NCBI GenBank assembly: GCA_964531335.1
Contig: CAZHEV010000018.1
Location: 15,777 to 45,367 of the forward strand
Direction of reading: 5' to 3'
Length of the DNA: 29,591 nucleotides
Source: CAZHEV01 sp964531335 [NCBI: uncultured bacterium]
GTDB taxonomy: Bacteria > Eisenbacteria > RBG-16-71-46 > CAZHEV01
Below are positions 1 to 7,914 of this stretch, in pieces. The notes beneath the pieces are model-generated. The model was given only the letters and a program-made list of their open reading frames with translations. It was not told where the DNA came from and made no database searches. Position numbers and translations under genes: made by a program. How positions within the stretch are numbered: position 1 is the first letter of the stretch; each line of letters starts with the position of its first letter.

Positions 1-250
1 TCCACCGCTGCCACGTCCACCGCCGCCACCGCGACTCTTTCCCTTGCCGCCTTCGTCACGGGCCGCGCCGCCTCCGCCTTGGTCACCGCTGGGCTCGCCG
101 CGTCCACCGCCGCCACCGCGACTCTTTCCCTTGCCGCCTTCGTCACGGGCCGATCCGCCTCCGCCTTGGTCACCGCTGGGCTCGCCACGTCCACCGCTGC
201 CACGTCCACCGCCGCCACCGCGACTCTTTCCCTTGCCGCCTTCGCGGCCG
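1..250. repeat. 87-bp in-frame tandem repeat in the tail of the RND gene
   Basis: Near-identical units begin at 14, 101 and 188, a period of 87 bp or exactly 29 codons. A 15-bp block is doubled at 188-202/203-217 and again at the window edge (1-13). On the minus strand each unit encodes motifs such as DEGGKGKSRGGGGG, RGEPSGDQGGGG and AARDEGG. The repeat continues to the window edge, so the copy number is unknown. Confidence 0.9.
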
Positions 251-2925
251 CGGTCGCCGCCTTCGTCACGGGCCGCGCCGCCTTCGTCACGGGCCGCGCC
301 GCCTTCGCCCCGACCCCCGCCACGGCCCTTGCCCCGGTCCTCGCGGCGCTTTCCTTCGCGCCTATCCTCGCCCTTTCCCTTGCGGGGGCGGCCTTTTCCC
401 TCTTTTCTCTTTCCGCCTTCGCCTGGACGGCCGCGGTCTTTTCCCTTGCCGCCGCCGTCGCCGCCGTCGCCGCCGTCGCCGCGCCCCCCGCCTTTTCGTC
501 TATCATCCGCGGCCTTGCGGTCGCCGGCCTTTTGATCTTTCTTTCGCTTGGACATGTCTTTTCTTCGCTGTGTACGACCCTCCCTCCCGCGCGAGCGATT
601 CTCTCTTTGCCGCGACTGCCTGTCCCGAGCGGAGCGGAGCGAACCAAGGAAGAACCTCGGCCCGAGGGACAATATAGCGGGAAACGCGAAGAGCGTCGTC
701 ACACCGCTTACGAGCATTATGGCGAAGAAGAAAGCTCCGACTGTCACGTAGGGTATGAGGTTGGCGAAGAACATCGGCACGAAACCCATGGAGATCACCA
801 GTATGTTGCGGGAGATGGCCCGCGCCGGTATGCCGAACACCTCGTCCATCGCCTCTCCGAAATTACGTTTGTCGCGATACGCCTCGCGGGTCCTTTGGAT
901 GAAATGGATAGCGAAGTCTATGGAGAGCCCCAGCGTAAGAGAGGACAGGACCGCTATGGGCATGTCGTAGGGCTTGCCCACAAACCCTATGAACCCGTAG
1001 ACGAGCGCGATGGTAGCGGTGAGAGGCAGCATCGAGAGCAGCCCGAGCCTGAACGATCTGAACAACACCGTCATCATTATCAGTACGACGACGAAGCTGC
1101 TTGCCAGCGCCTTGCCCATGCCGGCCACCATCTTATTCTGCCACACGACGTTTATGTACGGCAGGCCCGCCCACTCGACCTCGAGGCCGGGAGGGGGGTT
1201 CTCGGCGACGAACTCACGGGAGTCGTCCACCACGCTGCTGACGGCGCGATTCTCGCCTTTTCTCATCTGCACCCAGATGATCGCCCTGTCGGCCTCCGGC
1301 GTTATGAACTTGAACAGGTCCTCCGGATCTCCGCCGGACATCTCATAGAGGAACAGGTACTGCGCTATCTCATCGGAGGACGAGGGGATGTAGGCCGCCT
1401 CGGGATCGCCCTTCAGCTCTTCGCGCACCTTCTTCACGATGTCCGCGATCGAAGTCGTCGCGCCCACGTTGGGGTGCTCGGAGAGATGCACCTGGAGCTT
1501 CTCTATGTACCGCATCGCCTCAGGCGCCTTTAGACCGTCGTCCTCGCCCGAGTCCACCGACAAGTAGGTCAGGTACGTGCCGGCCAGGTGTTTGCTCATC
1601 ACCCTGTCCGCCACCCGAAGCGGGTGGTCGTACTTGAACCACTTCACCGGGTTGTCGTTGACGACGATCCGGGACAAACCGACGACCGACACGATCAGCA
1701 CGAGGGCGCCGGCGATCGCTATCGGCTTGTTGAACCGAAGGGACATGTTCCGAAGGAGTCGCATGGACGATGTCATGAGCCTCGAGCCCTCGGGCGAGGC
1801 GCCGAAGTTCTCGATGTGCTTCTTCGGCAAGAGCATAGCGAACGCCGTGTTGAACGTTATAGACAGCAACCAGGCGACGGCTATTCCGAAGGCCACGAAG
1901 ACGCCGAAGACCTGCACGGGCGGTATGGGCGTCAGCATGAGCGAGGTGAATCCGACGACGGTGGTCACCGAGGTGAAGAGCATGGGGACGAAGAGCTCGT
2001 CCATGGTGTCCACGACCGTCTTCCTCATGTCATTGCGTTTTCGGTAGCGGTCGTGGAACTCGCTCAATATGTGGATCGAGTCCAGCACCGCTATGGGGAT
2101 CAGGAATATGGGAATCATGGAGCTCATTATGTGAACCGTGTAGCCCAGGCCGATCAGCAGCCCCATGGCCCAGGTGACGGTCATCACCGCCACTATCATC
2201 GGGGAGATGACCACGATGGGCTTTCGGAAGAAGTAGACCATAAGGAGGAAGATCAAGACGAAGGCGATCGGAGCGTAGATCACCATCTGCACGAACATCT
2301 CCCTGCCGAAGGTCGACTCGGCGATCGGGATGCCCGCGAGGTGGTACTCCTCGTCGCCTCCCTCCTCCTCTATCATCGACCTGATCGACTCGGCCACCCC
2401 GTGGGCCGCCCTCTTCTCGACCAGGGGGATGAACAGCACCGCGGTCGTCCCGTCGTCCGAGGCGAGCTTGTTGCGGAATATGGGGTTGTCCTTTATCCGC
2501 ACCAGTATCTGCCGCGCTTCGGCCTGGACTTCGGGAGGCTCGTCGAGCAGCGTCTCCACCCTCAGTATCCCGTCCTCGGTCGTGTAGATATCGTCCACCT
2601 CCGAGGGGGCGATGATGTCGTACTCGATCACATCGTCGAGGTCCCGGATCTTCTCCGTGATCCGGCAGATGCGCCCGAGGCTCTCCGAATTGAAGATCCC
2701 CTCCTCGCGGACGATTCCGACTATCAGCCAGTCGTGGATGCCGAAGGCCTCCTTGACCTCGTCGTGGAACACGCGGACCTCTTCGTCCTTGGGAAGCATG
2801 TTCTCCGGGTCGGTGTCGATATGGATCCTGGGGATCTGGAGGCCGAATATAACGGTGATAACGGCGCACGCTATCACCACCAGCTTCGGGTGGTTCAATG
2901 AGATATTAAGTAGGGCTCGCTTCAC
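1..2925 (-). CDS. RND-superfamily (COG1033/MMPL-type) exporter with a long Gly/Arg-rich C-terminal tail; 3' end outside window
   Basis: This is a large inner-membrane RND-type transporter, expected to export a hydrophobic or amphiphilic substrate with the proton gradient; the substrate is unknown. The start is GTG at 2925, preceded by an AAAGGGA ribosome site, and the upstream stop is at 2956. TM1 lies at about residues 16-32, a periplasmic domain at 35-210, TM2-6 at 215-390 with the hallmark IPIAVLDSIHILSEF near 278, TM7 near 400, a second periplasmic domain, and TM8-12 at about 600-750. The transporter proper ends near residue 758. Checked codon by codon, the frame then stays open through an Arg/Ser/Gln-rich bridge into a Gly/Arg/Lys/Asp/Glu-rich repetitive tail and leaves the window at residue 975 without a stop. 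The RND C-terminus is normally cytoplasmic, so the tail should be cytosolic. An internal ATG at 555 lacks a clear ribosome site, so one continuous protein is favoured over a second gene, but a sequencing indel cannot be excluded. Confidence 0.85.
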   Translation of the reverse strand, partial: MKRALLNISLNHPKLVVIACAVITVIFGLQIPRIHIDTDPENMLPKDEEVRVFHDEVKEAFGIHDWLIVGIVREEGIFNSESLGRICRITEKIRDLDDVIEYDIIAPSEVDDIYTTEDGILRVETLLDEPPEVQAEARQILVRIKDNPIFRNKLASDDGTTAVLFIPLVEKRAAHGVAESIRSMIEEEGGDEEYHLAGIPIAESTFGREMFVQMVIYAPIAFVLIFLLMVYFFRKPIVVISPMIVAVMTVTWAMGLLIGLGYTVHIMSSMIPIFLIPIAVLDSIHILSEFHDRYRKRNDMRKTVVDTMDELFVPMLFTSVTTVVGFTSLMLTPIPPVQVFGVFVAFGIAVAWLLSITFNTAFAMLLPKKHIENFGASPEGSRLMTSSMRLLRNMSLRFNKPIAIAGALVLIVSVVGLSRIVVNDNPVKWFKYDHPLRVADRVMSKHLAGTYLTYLSVDSGEDDGLKAPEAMRYIEKLQVHLSEHPNVGATTSIADIVKKVREELKGDPEAAYIPSSSDEIAQYLFLYEMSGGDPEDLFKFITPEADRAIIWVQMRKGENRAVSSVVDDSREFVAENPPPGLEVEWAGLPYINVVWQNKMVAGMGKALASSFVVVLIMMTVLFRSFRLGLLSMLPLTATIALVYGFIGFVGKPYDMPIAVLSSLTLGLSIDFAIHFIQRTREAYRDKRNFGEAMDEVFGIPARAISRNILVISMGFVPMFFANLIPYVTVGAFFFAIMLVSGVTTLFAFPAILSLGPRFFLGSLRSARDRQSRQRENRSRGREGRTQRRKDMSKRKKDQKAGDRKAADDRRKGGGRGDGGDGGDGGGKGKDRGRPGEGGKRKEGKGRPRKGKGEDRREGKRREDRGKGRGGGRGEGGAARDEGGAARDEGGDRGREGGKGKSRGGGGGRGSGGRGEPSGDQGGGGSARDEGGKGKSRGGGGGRGEPSGDQGGGGAARDEGGKGKSRGGGGGRGSGG
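259..300. repeat. 21-bp tandem repeat, two perfect copies
   Basis: Bases 259-279 and 280-300 are identical and in frame, encoding the unit GAARDEG twice. A further 9-bp repeat near 451-485 encodes (GDG)n. Both lie in the low-complexity tail of the RND gene. Confidence 0.85.
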
Positions 2926-3343
2926 TAATTTCCCTTTCCAGCTTTGCTCTGTTGATTATGGATCCCGCGTACCCAACCGAGGGCGGCGGGCCTGACGGCT
3001 CGCCGCCTCCGAAAAACGCTCTCCGCGGCACGGCACGATGGAGTTGGAGCAGGGCCGTAGAAATCATCGACTACGCTTCCCGGAATACTATCACCCGGCC
3101 CCCCCGAGCGGCAACGCGATTCCCCCGGCGCCCGGCTCCAACCCGATAGCCCCCGAATCGGCCCTCACGGCGGGGTCTCGCGGCGCTACTCGAGCCGGCG
3201 CGGGAGCCCCGGCGTGGGCTTGTGGCTGAAGCCGGCGCCGCGCCCGGCGAAGCCCGGGTTCGCGAGCGACGGGCGCGCGGCCCAGCGCCGAGATGAGGGC
3301 CCGCAAGGTCGCCACGTCGGGGTGCGGGCAAGAACGCCTGCGA
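2926..3343. other. Intergenic region between PepSY protein and RND exporter
   Basis: This stretch of about 418 bp is very GC-rich. Open frames on both strands are Arg/Ala/Pro-rich, have no ribosome site and resemble no protein I recognise, so I call no gene. It holds a possible minus-strand promoter (3085-3114) and the ribosome site of the RND gene just above 2925. No T-tract terminator is visible after the PepSY gene. Confidence 0.6.
3085..3114 (-). promoter_or_regulatory. Candidate sigma-70-type promoter for the RND exporter
   Basis: On the minus strand a TTGCCG box (3109-3114) is separated by 18 nt from TAGTAT (3085-3090), about 160 nt upstream of the GTG start. Each box matches the consensus at 4 of 6 positions. 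The spacing and the TAGNAT form match other candidates in the window. Confidence 0.3.
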
Positions 3344-3868
3344 TCAGGCCCCGCTTCCAGAGCGGGACTTTCGTTTCGCGGTGTACGGCAGGACGAAGAG
3401 ATAGACGCCGGTGCCTGCCAGAAGCAGCAATCCCACGCCGAACGAGGTGAAAAGCCAGGGCTTGGCCTTCGGATGGAAGAACGACCCGTCATGGATGCTC
3501 TCTATGATGTCCGAGCGCCTGTAGGCGAACTGTAGTATCTCGCCCGTCTGATGGTCTATCTGAGCCTCCCAGTTGTTCTTCGACCTGATCTTTATGATTC
3601 CCTTGTCCGGCCTGACGTCGAGCCTGGCCACGTCTTCCCATGTCTCTATCCGCGCCTCGGGCACCGTCCTTGCGATCTCCAGCACCTTCGAGAAGGGGAT
3701 CTCGGGACTGTCCCCCTGCCCGGTCATAGTGTCCGGCTGAACCCACGAGACCTGCTTCTTGACCTGCAACAGGAGACCGCTGAGCAGTATCAACAAGAAA
3801 GGCACGGCCGTGATTATCGAGCACCAGTAATGCACCTTGCGCAGTGCGCGTTTCCAGTTTACGGGCAA
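3344..3868 (-). CDS. PepSY-associated transmembrane protein
   Basis: This is a 174-residue membrane protein with two membrane spans, at about residues 15-36 and 145-168. The first follows a basic R-K-V-H-Y-W motif typical of the PepSY-associated TM family. The soluble domain between them is PepSY-like, with a DHQTGEIL motif typical of PepSY repeats, and should lie outside the inner membrane. The start is TTG at 3868, chosen because AAGGAGG sits four bases upstream and no ATG is available. It lies 61 bp downstream of the PiT transporter gene, so the two are probably co-transcribed. The family is often linked to iron or redox membrane proteins or to protease inhibition, but nothing here fixes the role. 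Confidence 0.8.
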   Translation of the reverse strand: MPVNWKRALRKVHYWCSIITAVPFLLILLSGLLLQVKKQVSWVQPDTMTGQGDSPEIPFSKVLEIARTVPEARIETWEDVARLDVRPDKGIIKIRSKNNWEAQIDHQTGEILQFAYRRSDIIESIHDGSFFHPKAKPWLFTSFGVGLLLLAGTGVYLFVLPYTAKRKSRSGSGA

Positions 3869-3929
3869 ATTTCCTCCTTATGCGGAAAGCCGGGCCACGG
3901 GCCCCGACCGCGAAAGCCTCGGCGGGAAA

Positions 3930-6188
3930 CTACTCCACGTCCAGGTCTTCCGGCGGCTCCGACTGTCCCGTGGCCTCCGCGTATATCTGAAGCAGCCTCG
4001 AGGTTTGCTTGGAGATCATCCCCGTGTTGCCGACGATGGCGCAGAAGAGGATGCTCATGCGGGGCTTGGATGCACGGCCTCGCACCCTTTCGAACTGGAG
4101 GCTGGAGAGGCGCTGGACCAGCTCCCTCAGGCTCGTGTCCATCTCTATGGCCGCGGCCGGGTCCAAAGGCCGTCCGCCCTTCAAGGCGCCGGAGGCGTCC
4201 TTCAGCATCGGGACCATTCTCTGCCTCACCTCGTCCAGCTCCTTGAGTTGGTCGGGCAAGAGCATCTTGTGCCTGTTCGCCAGGTGAAGGTACGAGCGGG
4301 TCACTATGTCTCTCTGGCCGTCTACGAGCTTCTGGACCCGCCTCACCGTCTGCCAGAAGGTGAGCGAGGTGCCGCCGTCCTCCCTTTGCAAAAGCCTCAC
4401 CGATCTTATGACGTTGTTGGTTATTGTGTTCGCCCACCGCTGCAATCTTCGCACGCGGTTTCTCTCCGCCCTGAGACCGTACTCGTTCCGGCCGGCCAGC
4501 GCTCTCAAGGTCGCGTCCATCGACTGCGCGAGCTCGTCCAACAGGACGCCTACCTGCTTGAATGTCAGCGTGACGGCCTCGGAGCCGTCCTTCGCGTCTC
4601 TGAGGTTGTATATCTCATCGTCCTCGAGCACCTTAGCCCTCGACGCGTGGAGCCGGTTGTTCCTCCAGATCGCAAGGCCCGCGACCACCATGAGGGCTAT
4701 CACGCCGTAGGCTTTCGCGTATGAGATGACAAGGGCGAAGCCTGCGCAGATGGTGAAGGCCATGAGCGCGGTCATGAACCAACCGCCCACTACGGTCAGC
4801 ACCCCGGTCACGCGGAAAACGGCGCTCTCCCGGCCCCAGGCCTGGTCCGCGAAGGAGCTTCCCATCGCCACCATGAAGGTGACGTAGGTGGTGGACAGCG
4901 GAAGCTGCTTGGAGGTCGCGTAGGATATAACCGCGCTCGCTACCATCAGGTTGACCGACGCCCTGAGGAGGTCGAACGGCGGTCGGTTCTCTATGACCGA
5001 TGACGTGTACTTCGTGGGATCGGAGCGCCGCGCTATCCACACGCGGGACGATCGCGGCAATAGGCCACTGATCCCGTTGCTCACCGACATACCCATCTGC
5101 ACTATCACCCGGGACAGCCGCGTCGAGTCGAAGCGCTCCTCCCCCTCGCCCTGCTGCCCCAGGCCGACCTCGGTCATCGTGACGGTCCTCGCCTTCTTGG
5201 ACACGGAGAGCGTGATCACCATGATCACCCCCGCTAATATGATCAGGTAGCTCTCGGGCCTTACGCTCTGGCCGAGGGCGGCCATGCTCGCGGTGAGGGG
5301 GTTCCCGCCGGCGCCGGCCACCTTGTACGCCTGAAGCCCGGCCATGGGCACGCCTATGAAATTCACCAGGTCGTTCGCCGCGAAAGCCATCGCCAACGCG
5401 AAGGTGCCGACGAGTACGATTGGCTTCAGGATGTTCACCCGCAGGAAAAGGAGAACTTGTAGCAGGAGCCCGGATACGGCGAACAGCGGCAGGAGTATCA
5501 TCATCGAGTTGTTCTTGATCCATTCGGCCGTCTCGGGCGTTATGAAGGTGGCGCCCTTGGCTCCCTTTATCAAGATAAAGTAGGTGATGGACGCCAGGGC
5601 CAGTCCCCCCCAGAGCCCTCCGTAGCGCTTGAGGCGCCTTTCATAGTCGAAGGTGAAGACCAGCCTGCTCAGAAACTGCACTATTGCCCCGAAGGTGAAG
5701 GCGACGACTATGGAGAGCAGAATTCCGGAAATGATGACAAGGGCCTTGCCGGTGTTGATGTACTCCAGGACCGAGCCGGCGCCTTCCGCGCTTACCACCT
5801 TGATGGCGGCCACGGCGACGGACGCGCCGAGCAGCTCGAACACGATGGACACCGTGGTGGAGGTGGGAAGGCCGAAGGTGCTGAACAGGTCCAGGAGTAT
5901 GACGTCGGTGAGCATCACGGCGAGGAATATCGTCATGAGCTCGGGCATGGTGAAGAACTGGGGATGGAAGATGCCCTTTCGGGCGACCTCCATCATGCCG
6001 CTGGAGAAGCTGACGCCGGCCAAGATCCCGAGGCTGGCTATGATCATTATGAAATAACGGGGGGCGACCCTGGACCCTATGGACGAGTTCAGGAAGTTGA
6101 CGGCGTCATTTGTCACTCCGACAACGAGATCGAAGATTGCGAACGCCAGTAGAACGAAGACAGCGATGAGAAAGAGGTCTATGCCCAT
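3930..6188 (-). CDS. pit: PiT-family inorganic phosphate transporter with C-terminal helical domain
   Basis: This is a 752-residue permease for inorganic phosphate (Pho4/PiT family), probably symporting phosphate with protons or cations across the inner membrane. The two family signatures are visible: GVTNDAVNFLNSSIGSR near residue 24 in the first half and FAANDLVNF in the second. About ten to twelve hydrophobic segments span residues 1-515. Typical PiT proteins have about 400-500 residues; here about 230 extra residues (520-752) form a polar, mostly helical domain rich in Leu, Arg and Glu. By analogy with PhoU/DUF47 partners of PiT carriers this could be a built-in regulator, but that is inference. 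The ATG start at 6188 has only a weak GAG-containing ribosome site. A PepSY-type gene follows at 61 bp. Confidence 0.9.
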   Translation of the reverse strand: MGIDLFLIAVFVLLAFAIFDLVVGVTNDAVNFLNSSIGSRVAPRYFIMIIASLGILAGVSFSSGMMEVARKGIFHPQFFTMPELMTIFLAVMLTDVILLDLFSTFGLPTSTTVSIVFELLGASVAVAAIKVVSAEGAGSVLEYINTGKALVIISGILLSIVVAFTFGAIVQFLSRLVFTFDYERRLKRYGGLWGGLALASITYFILIKGAKGATFITPETAEWIKNNSMMILLPLFAVSGLLLQVLLFLRVNILKPIVLVGTFALAMAFAANDLVNFIGVPMAGLQAYKVAGAGGNPLTASMAALGQSVRPESYLIILAGVIMVITLSVSKKARTVTMTEVGLGQQGEGEERFDSTRLSRVIVQMGMSVSNGISGLLPRSSRVWIARRSDPTKYTSSVIENRPPFDLLRASVNLMVASAVISYATSKQLPLSTTYVTFMVAMGSSFADQAWGRESAVFRVTGVLTVVGGWFMTALMAFTICAGFALVISYAKAYGVIALMVVAGLAIWRNNRLHASRAKVLEDDEIYNLRDAKDGSEAVTLTFKQVGVLLDELAQSMDATLRALAGRNEYGLRAERNRVRRLQRWANTITNNVIRSVRLLQREDGGTSLTFWQTVRRVQKLVDGQRDIVTRSYLHLANRHKMLLPDQLKELDEVRQRMVPMLKDASGALKGGRPLDPAAAIEMDTSLRELVQRLSSLQFERVRGRASKPRMSILFCAIVGNTGMISKQTSRLLQIYAEATGQSEPPEDLDVE

Positions 6189-6253
6189 TTACCGCTCTAA
6201 GCCCCCCACGCGCACAATCCGCACCCCATTCCCTCAACTGACGCAACGCTACA

Positions 6254-6282
6254 TTCCTATCACGATTGGTGCCCACCGTCAA
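6254..6282 (-). promoter_or_regulatory. Candidate promoter for the PiT transporter
   Basis: On the minus strand TTGACG (6277-6282, 5 of 6) is followed after 17 nt by TAGGAA (6254-6259), with a TG two bases upstream as in extended -10 promoters. It lies about 65 nt upstream of the ATG, in the 158-bp gap after the next gene. Confidence 0.35.
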
Positions 6283-6346
6283 GACGCGCCGGCCCCGCCG
6301 CGTCGGTCCGCGCGGGACCCGGCCTACAAGCGCTCTAAGGCGCCGC

Positions 6347-6985
6347 CTAGAACTCGGGCGACTCGGTGGCCACGCCGCCCGCTATCTGGTAGTGCACTAC
6401 GACCCGCCAGGTGAAGTCGGTCGGCCTGCCGGTGGGCTCCGAGGTGCCCTCGACGTCGCCCTCGACCAGGAATCCCGACGTGACGCCCGTCCTCAGCGCC
6501 TCCAGGATGTCGTCGAGAACCTCGTTCATGAAGGAGACGCCCTCGGCGTTTATGGGGGCGGTCTCCAGCTCGCCCAGCAGAGGATAGACGTCCGCGCTCA
6601 GGCCCTCTATGAGGACCTTCTCCTCCCCGCCCGGCCTGCTCACCGACACCGTCGCGTCCACTATGCGCCTGTTTTCCTCCGGCTCCCTGTACTCCACCAC
6701 GCCGTACTCGACCTTGGAGACCTTGATCCATCTGAGAAGCTCCGGGTCCATGCCGACCTCTTCGATCTGGTCCCGGATCTCCATCAAGTCATCCTCGTCC
6801 ATTATGTCGTATCCCGCGTGCACGTTGAGGCTTCCCTCGGCCGGAAACTCCATCTCCAGGCTGTTATCGGTCACGACGGTGATGGTTATGTCGCGCGACT
6901 CGGGGATGCCCGGGCACTTGGCGCCGAGCACCATGGCGGCCAGAGCGAGGGCAATCACGCATCTGCCGACGATTCTTACGTACAT
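6347..6985 (-). CDS. Hypothetical exported protein
   Basis: I do not recognise this 212-residue protein. An N-terminal signal sequence (about residues 1-22, hydrophobic IALALAAMVLGA) is followed by Lys-Cys. The Lys at -1 makes a standard lipobox unlikely, so it may be a soluble periplasmic protein. The rest is acidic and appears to alternate β-strands and helices. The ATG at 6985 follows AAGGAGGG by about 8 nt, and that site overlaps the stop codon of the β-barrel gene upstream, 13 bp away, implying translational coupling. It is the last gene of the lipoprotein-Lon-barrel operon, so a cell-envelope role is likely but unproven. Confidence 0.75.
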   Translation of the reverse strand: MYVRIVGRCVIALALAAMVLGAKCPGIPESRDITITVVTDNSLEMEFPAEGSLNVHAGYDIMDEDDLMEIRDQIEEVGMDPELLRWIKVSKVEYGVVEYREPEENRRIVDATVSVSRPGGEEKVLIEGLSADVYPLLGELETAPINAEGVSFMNEVLDDILEALRTGVTSGFLVEGDVEGTSEPTGRPTDFTWRVVVHYQIAGGVATESPEF

Positions 6986-6998
6986 GATAGGTCCCTCC

Positions 6999-7904
6999 TT
7001 AGTTGCCGAAGCTCAGCCCTACCGCGACCCCGGTGGCCGCCGCGGCGTTGAACTCGATGAAAGCGTGCACGTAGGGGAGCTTGCCCGCCACGCCCAGAGT
7101 AAGGTGAGGGTCGATCTCCCTGTCCAGGGACACGTCGAAGGAAAGGTCCGGGTCCTCCCCGTCATCGTCCACGTACTCCGCGTCGAGCTCGACGGTGTCG
7201 ATCCCTAAGCCGACGTACGGCTGGAAGAACCGGTAGTCCTTGCTCGCCGTTACGTTGAAGTGCATGGCACGCGCGTCGACCAAACCGTCTCCGATCTCGA
7301 AGTCCTGGACCATGAAGCCGGCCGCCATGTCGAACGGCAGCATGTCCGGCACCCACTGCGTTATGGAATGCTGAGCGCCGAAGCCCACGTAGCTGAAGTC
7401 CCCGAAATCGGAGTCCCCGAGGTCGAAAGCGATATATCGGATCAGCGCCCGCGTGCCGAACACCGACCCGATCGAGATCTGAGGCGCGGCTATCTCGAAT
7501 CCGTCGAGGTCGAAACCGCCCGGGTAACTTTGAGTCAGGCCTCCCTCGCCGGATATGGTGGCTCCCTCCTCTGAGCCCGCTATGGTGGGGGCCTGGTTCG
7601 ATCCGGTGGGCGTGAACCACTCGGGGTGGACAGGGGTGAACGTCCTGTCGTCGTCCGAGTACCCGATCGCCATGATCACCACGCCTCCGGAGATGTTTAT
7701 GCCCGCCTTCGGCACGTGACCGGTGCGGAACACGGCGGAGTTCATGGTGCCGGACAGGCCGGTGTTGAGCGGGGAGAGGTACCCCTCGAAGTTCCGGTCC
7801 GAGAGCTCGCCCAGATTCTCGGTAAGCTGGGCCCGCGCCGGAACGGCAGCGGTGAGAAGCGCAAGGCATAACAAGGGCGCAAACCAGGCCGTTCGACTCG
7901 TCAT
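6999..7904 (-). CDS. Outer-membrane β-barrel-like protein (DUF6588-like)
   Basis: This 301-residue protein has a clear Sec signal peptide (residues 1-25, ending ARA before Gln). It is followed by alternating hydrophobic and polar strands with many Gly, Phe and Tyr residues, and it ends in a short strand with Phe near the C-terminus (GLSFGN), as in outer-membrane barrels. Length and pattern resemble the uncharacterised DUF6588 group; I could not confirm this by search. The ATG follows GAGGAGG by 5 nt and lies 10 bp after the Lon gene's stop, so the two are translationally linked. The function is unknown; candidates are a porin-like or structural barrel. Confidence 0.75.
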   Translation of the reverse strand: MTSRTAWFAPLLCLALLTAAVPARAQLTENLGELSDRNFEGYLSPLNTGLSGTMNSAVFRTGHVPKAGINISGGVVIMAIGYSDDDRTFTPVHPEWFTPTGSNQAPTIAGSEEGATISGEGGLTQSYPGGFDLDGFEIAAPQISIGSVFGTRALIRYIAFDLGDSDFGDFSYVGFGAQHSITQWVPDMLPFDMAAGFMVQDFEIGDGLVDARAMHFNVTASKDYRFFQPYVGLGIDTVELDAEYVDDDGEDPDLSFDVSLDREIDPHLTLGVAGKLPYVHAFIEFNAAAATGVAVGLSFGN

Positions 7905-7914
7905 CTCTACCTCC

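Noticed and set aside
79-1533. Long plus-strand open frame of 484 codons
   Set aside because: It is antisense to the RND exporter and its Gly-rich tail. Its product is Ala/Thr/Ser low-complexity then His/Arg/Glu-rich, with no ribosome site, whereas the minus strand gives a clear transporter.
2030-2869. Minus-strand frame of 279 codons
   Set aside because: Out of frame with the RND gene on the same strand; Arg/Pro/Gly-rich and without membrane segments.
1588-2901. Plus-strand open frame of 437 codons
   Set aside because: His/Asp/Arg/Gly-rich shadow of the RND exporter, created by high GC at third codon positions; no recognisable domain.
3071-3492. Two overlapping minus-strand frames downstream of the PepSY gene
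   Set aside because: Arg/Ala/Ser/Pro-rich composition, no ribosome site; partly a shifted frame of the PepSY gene.
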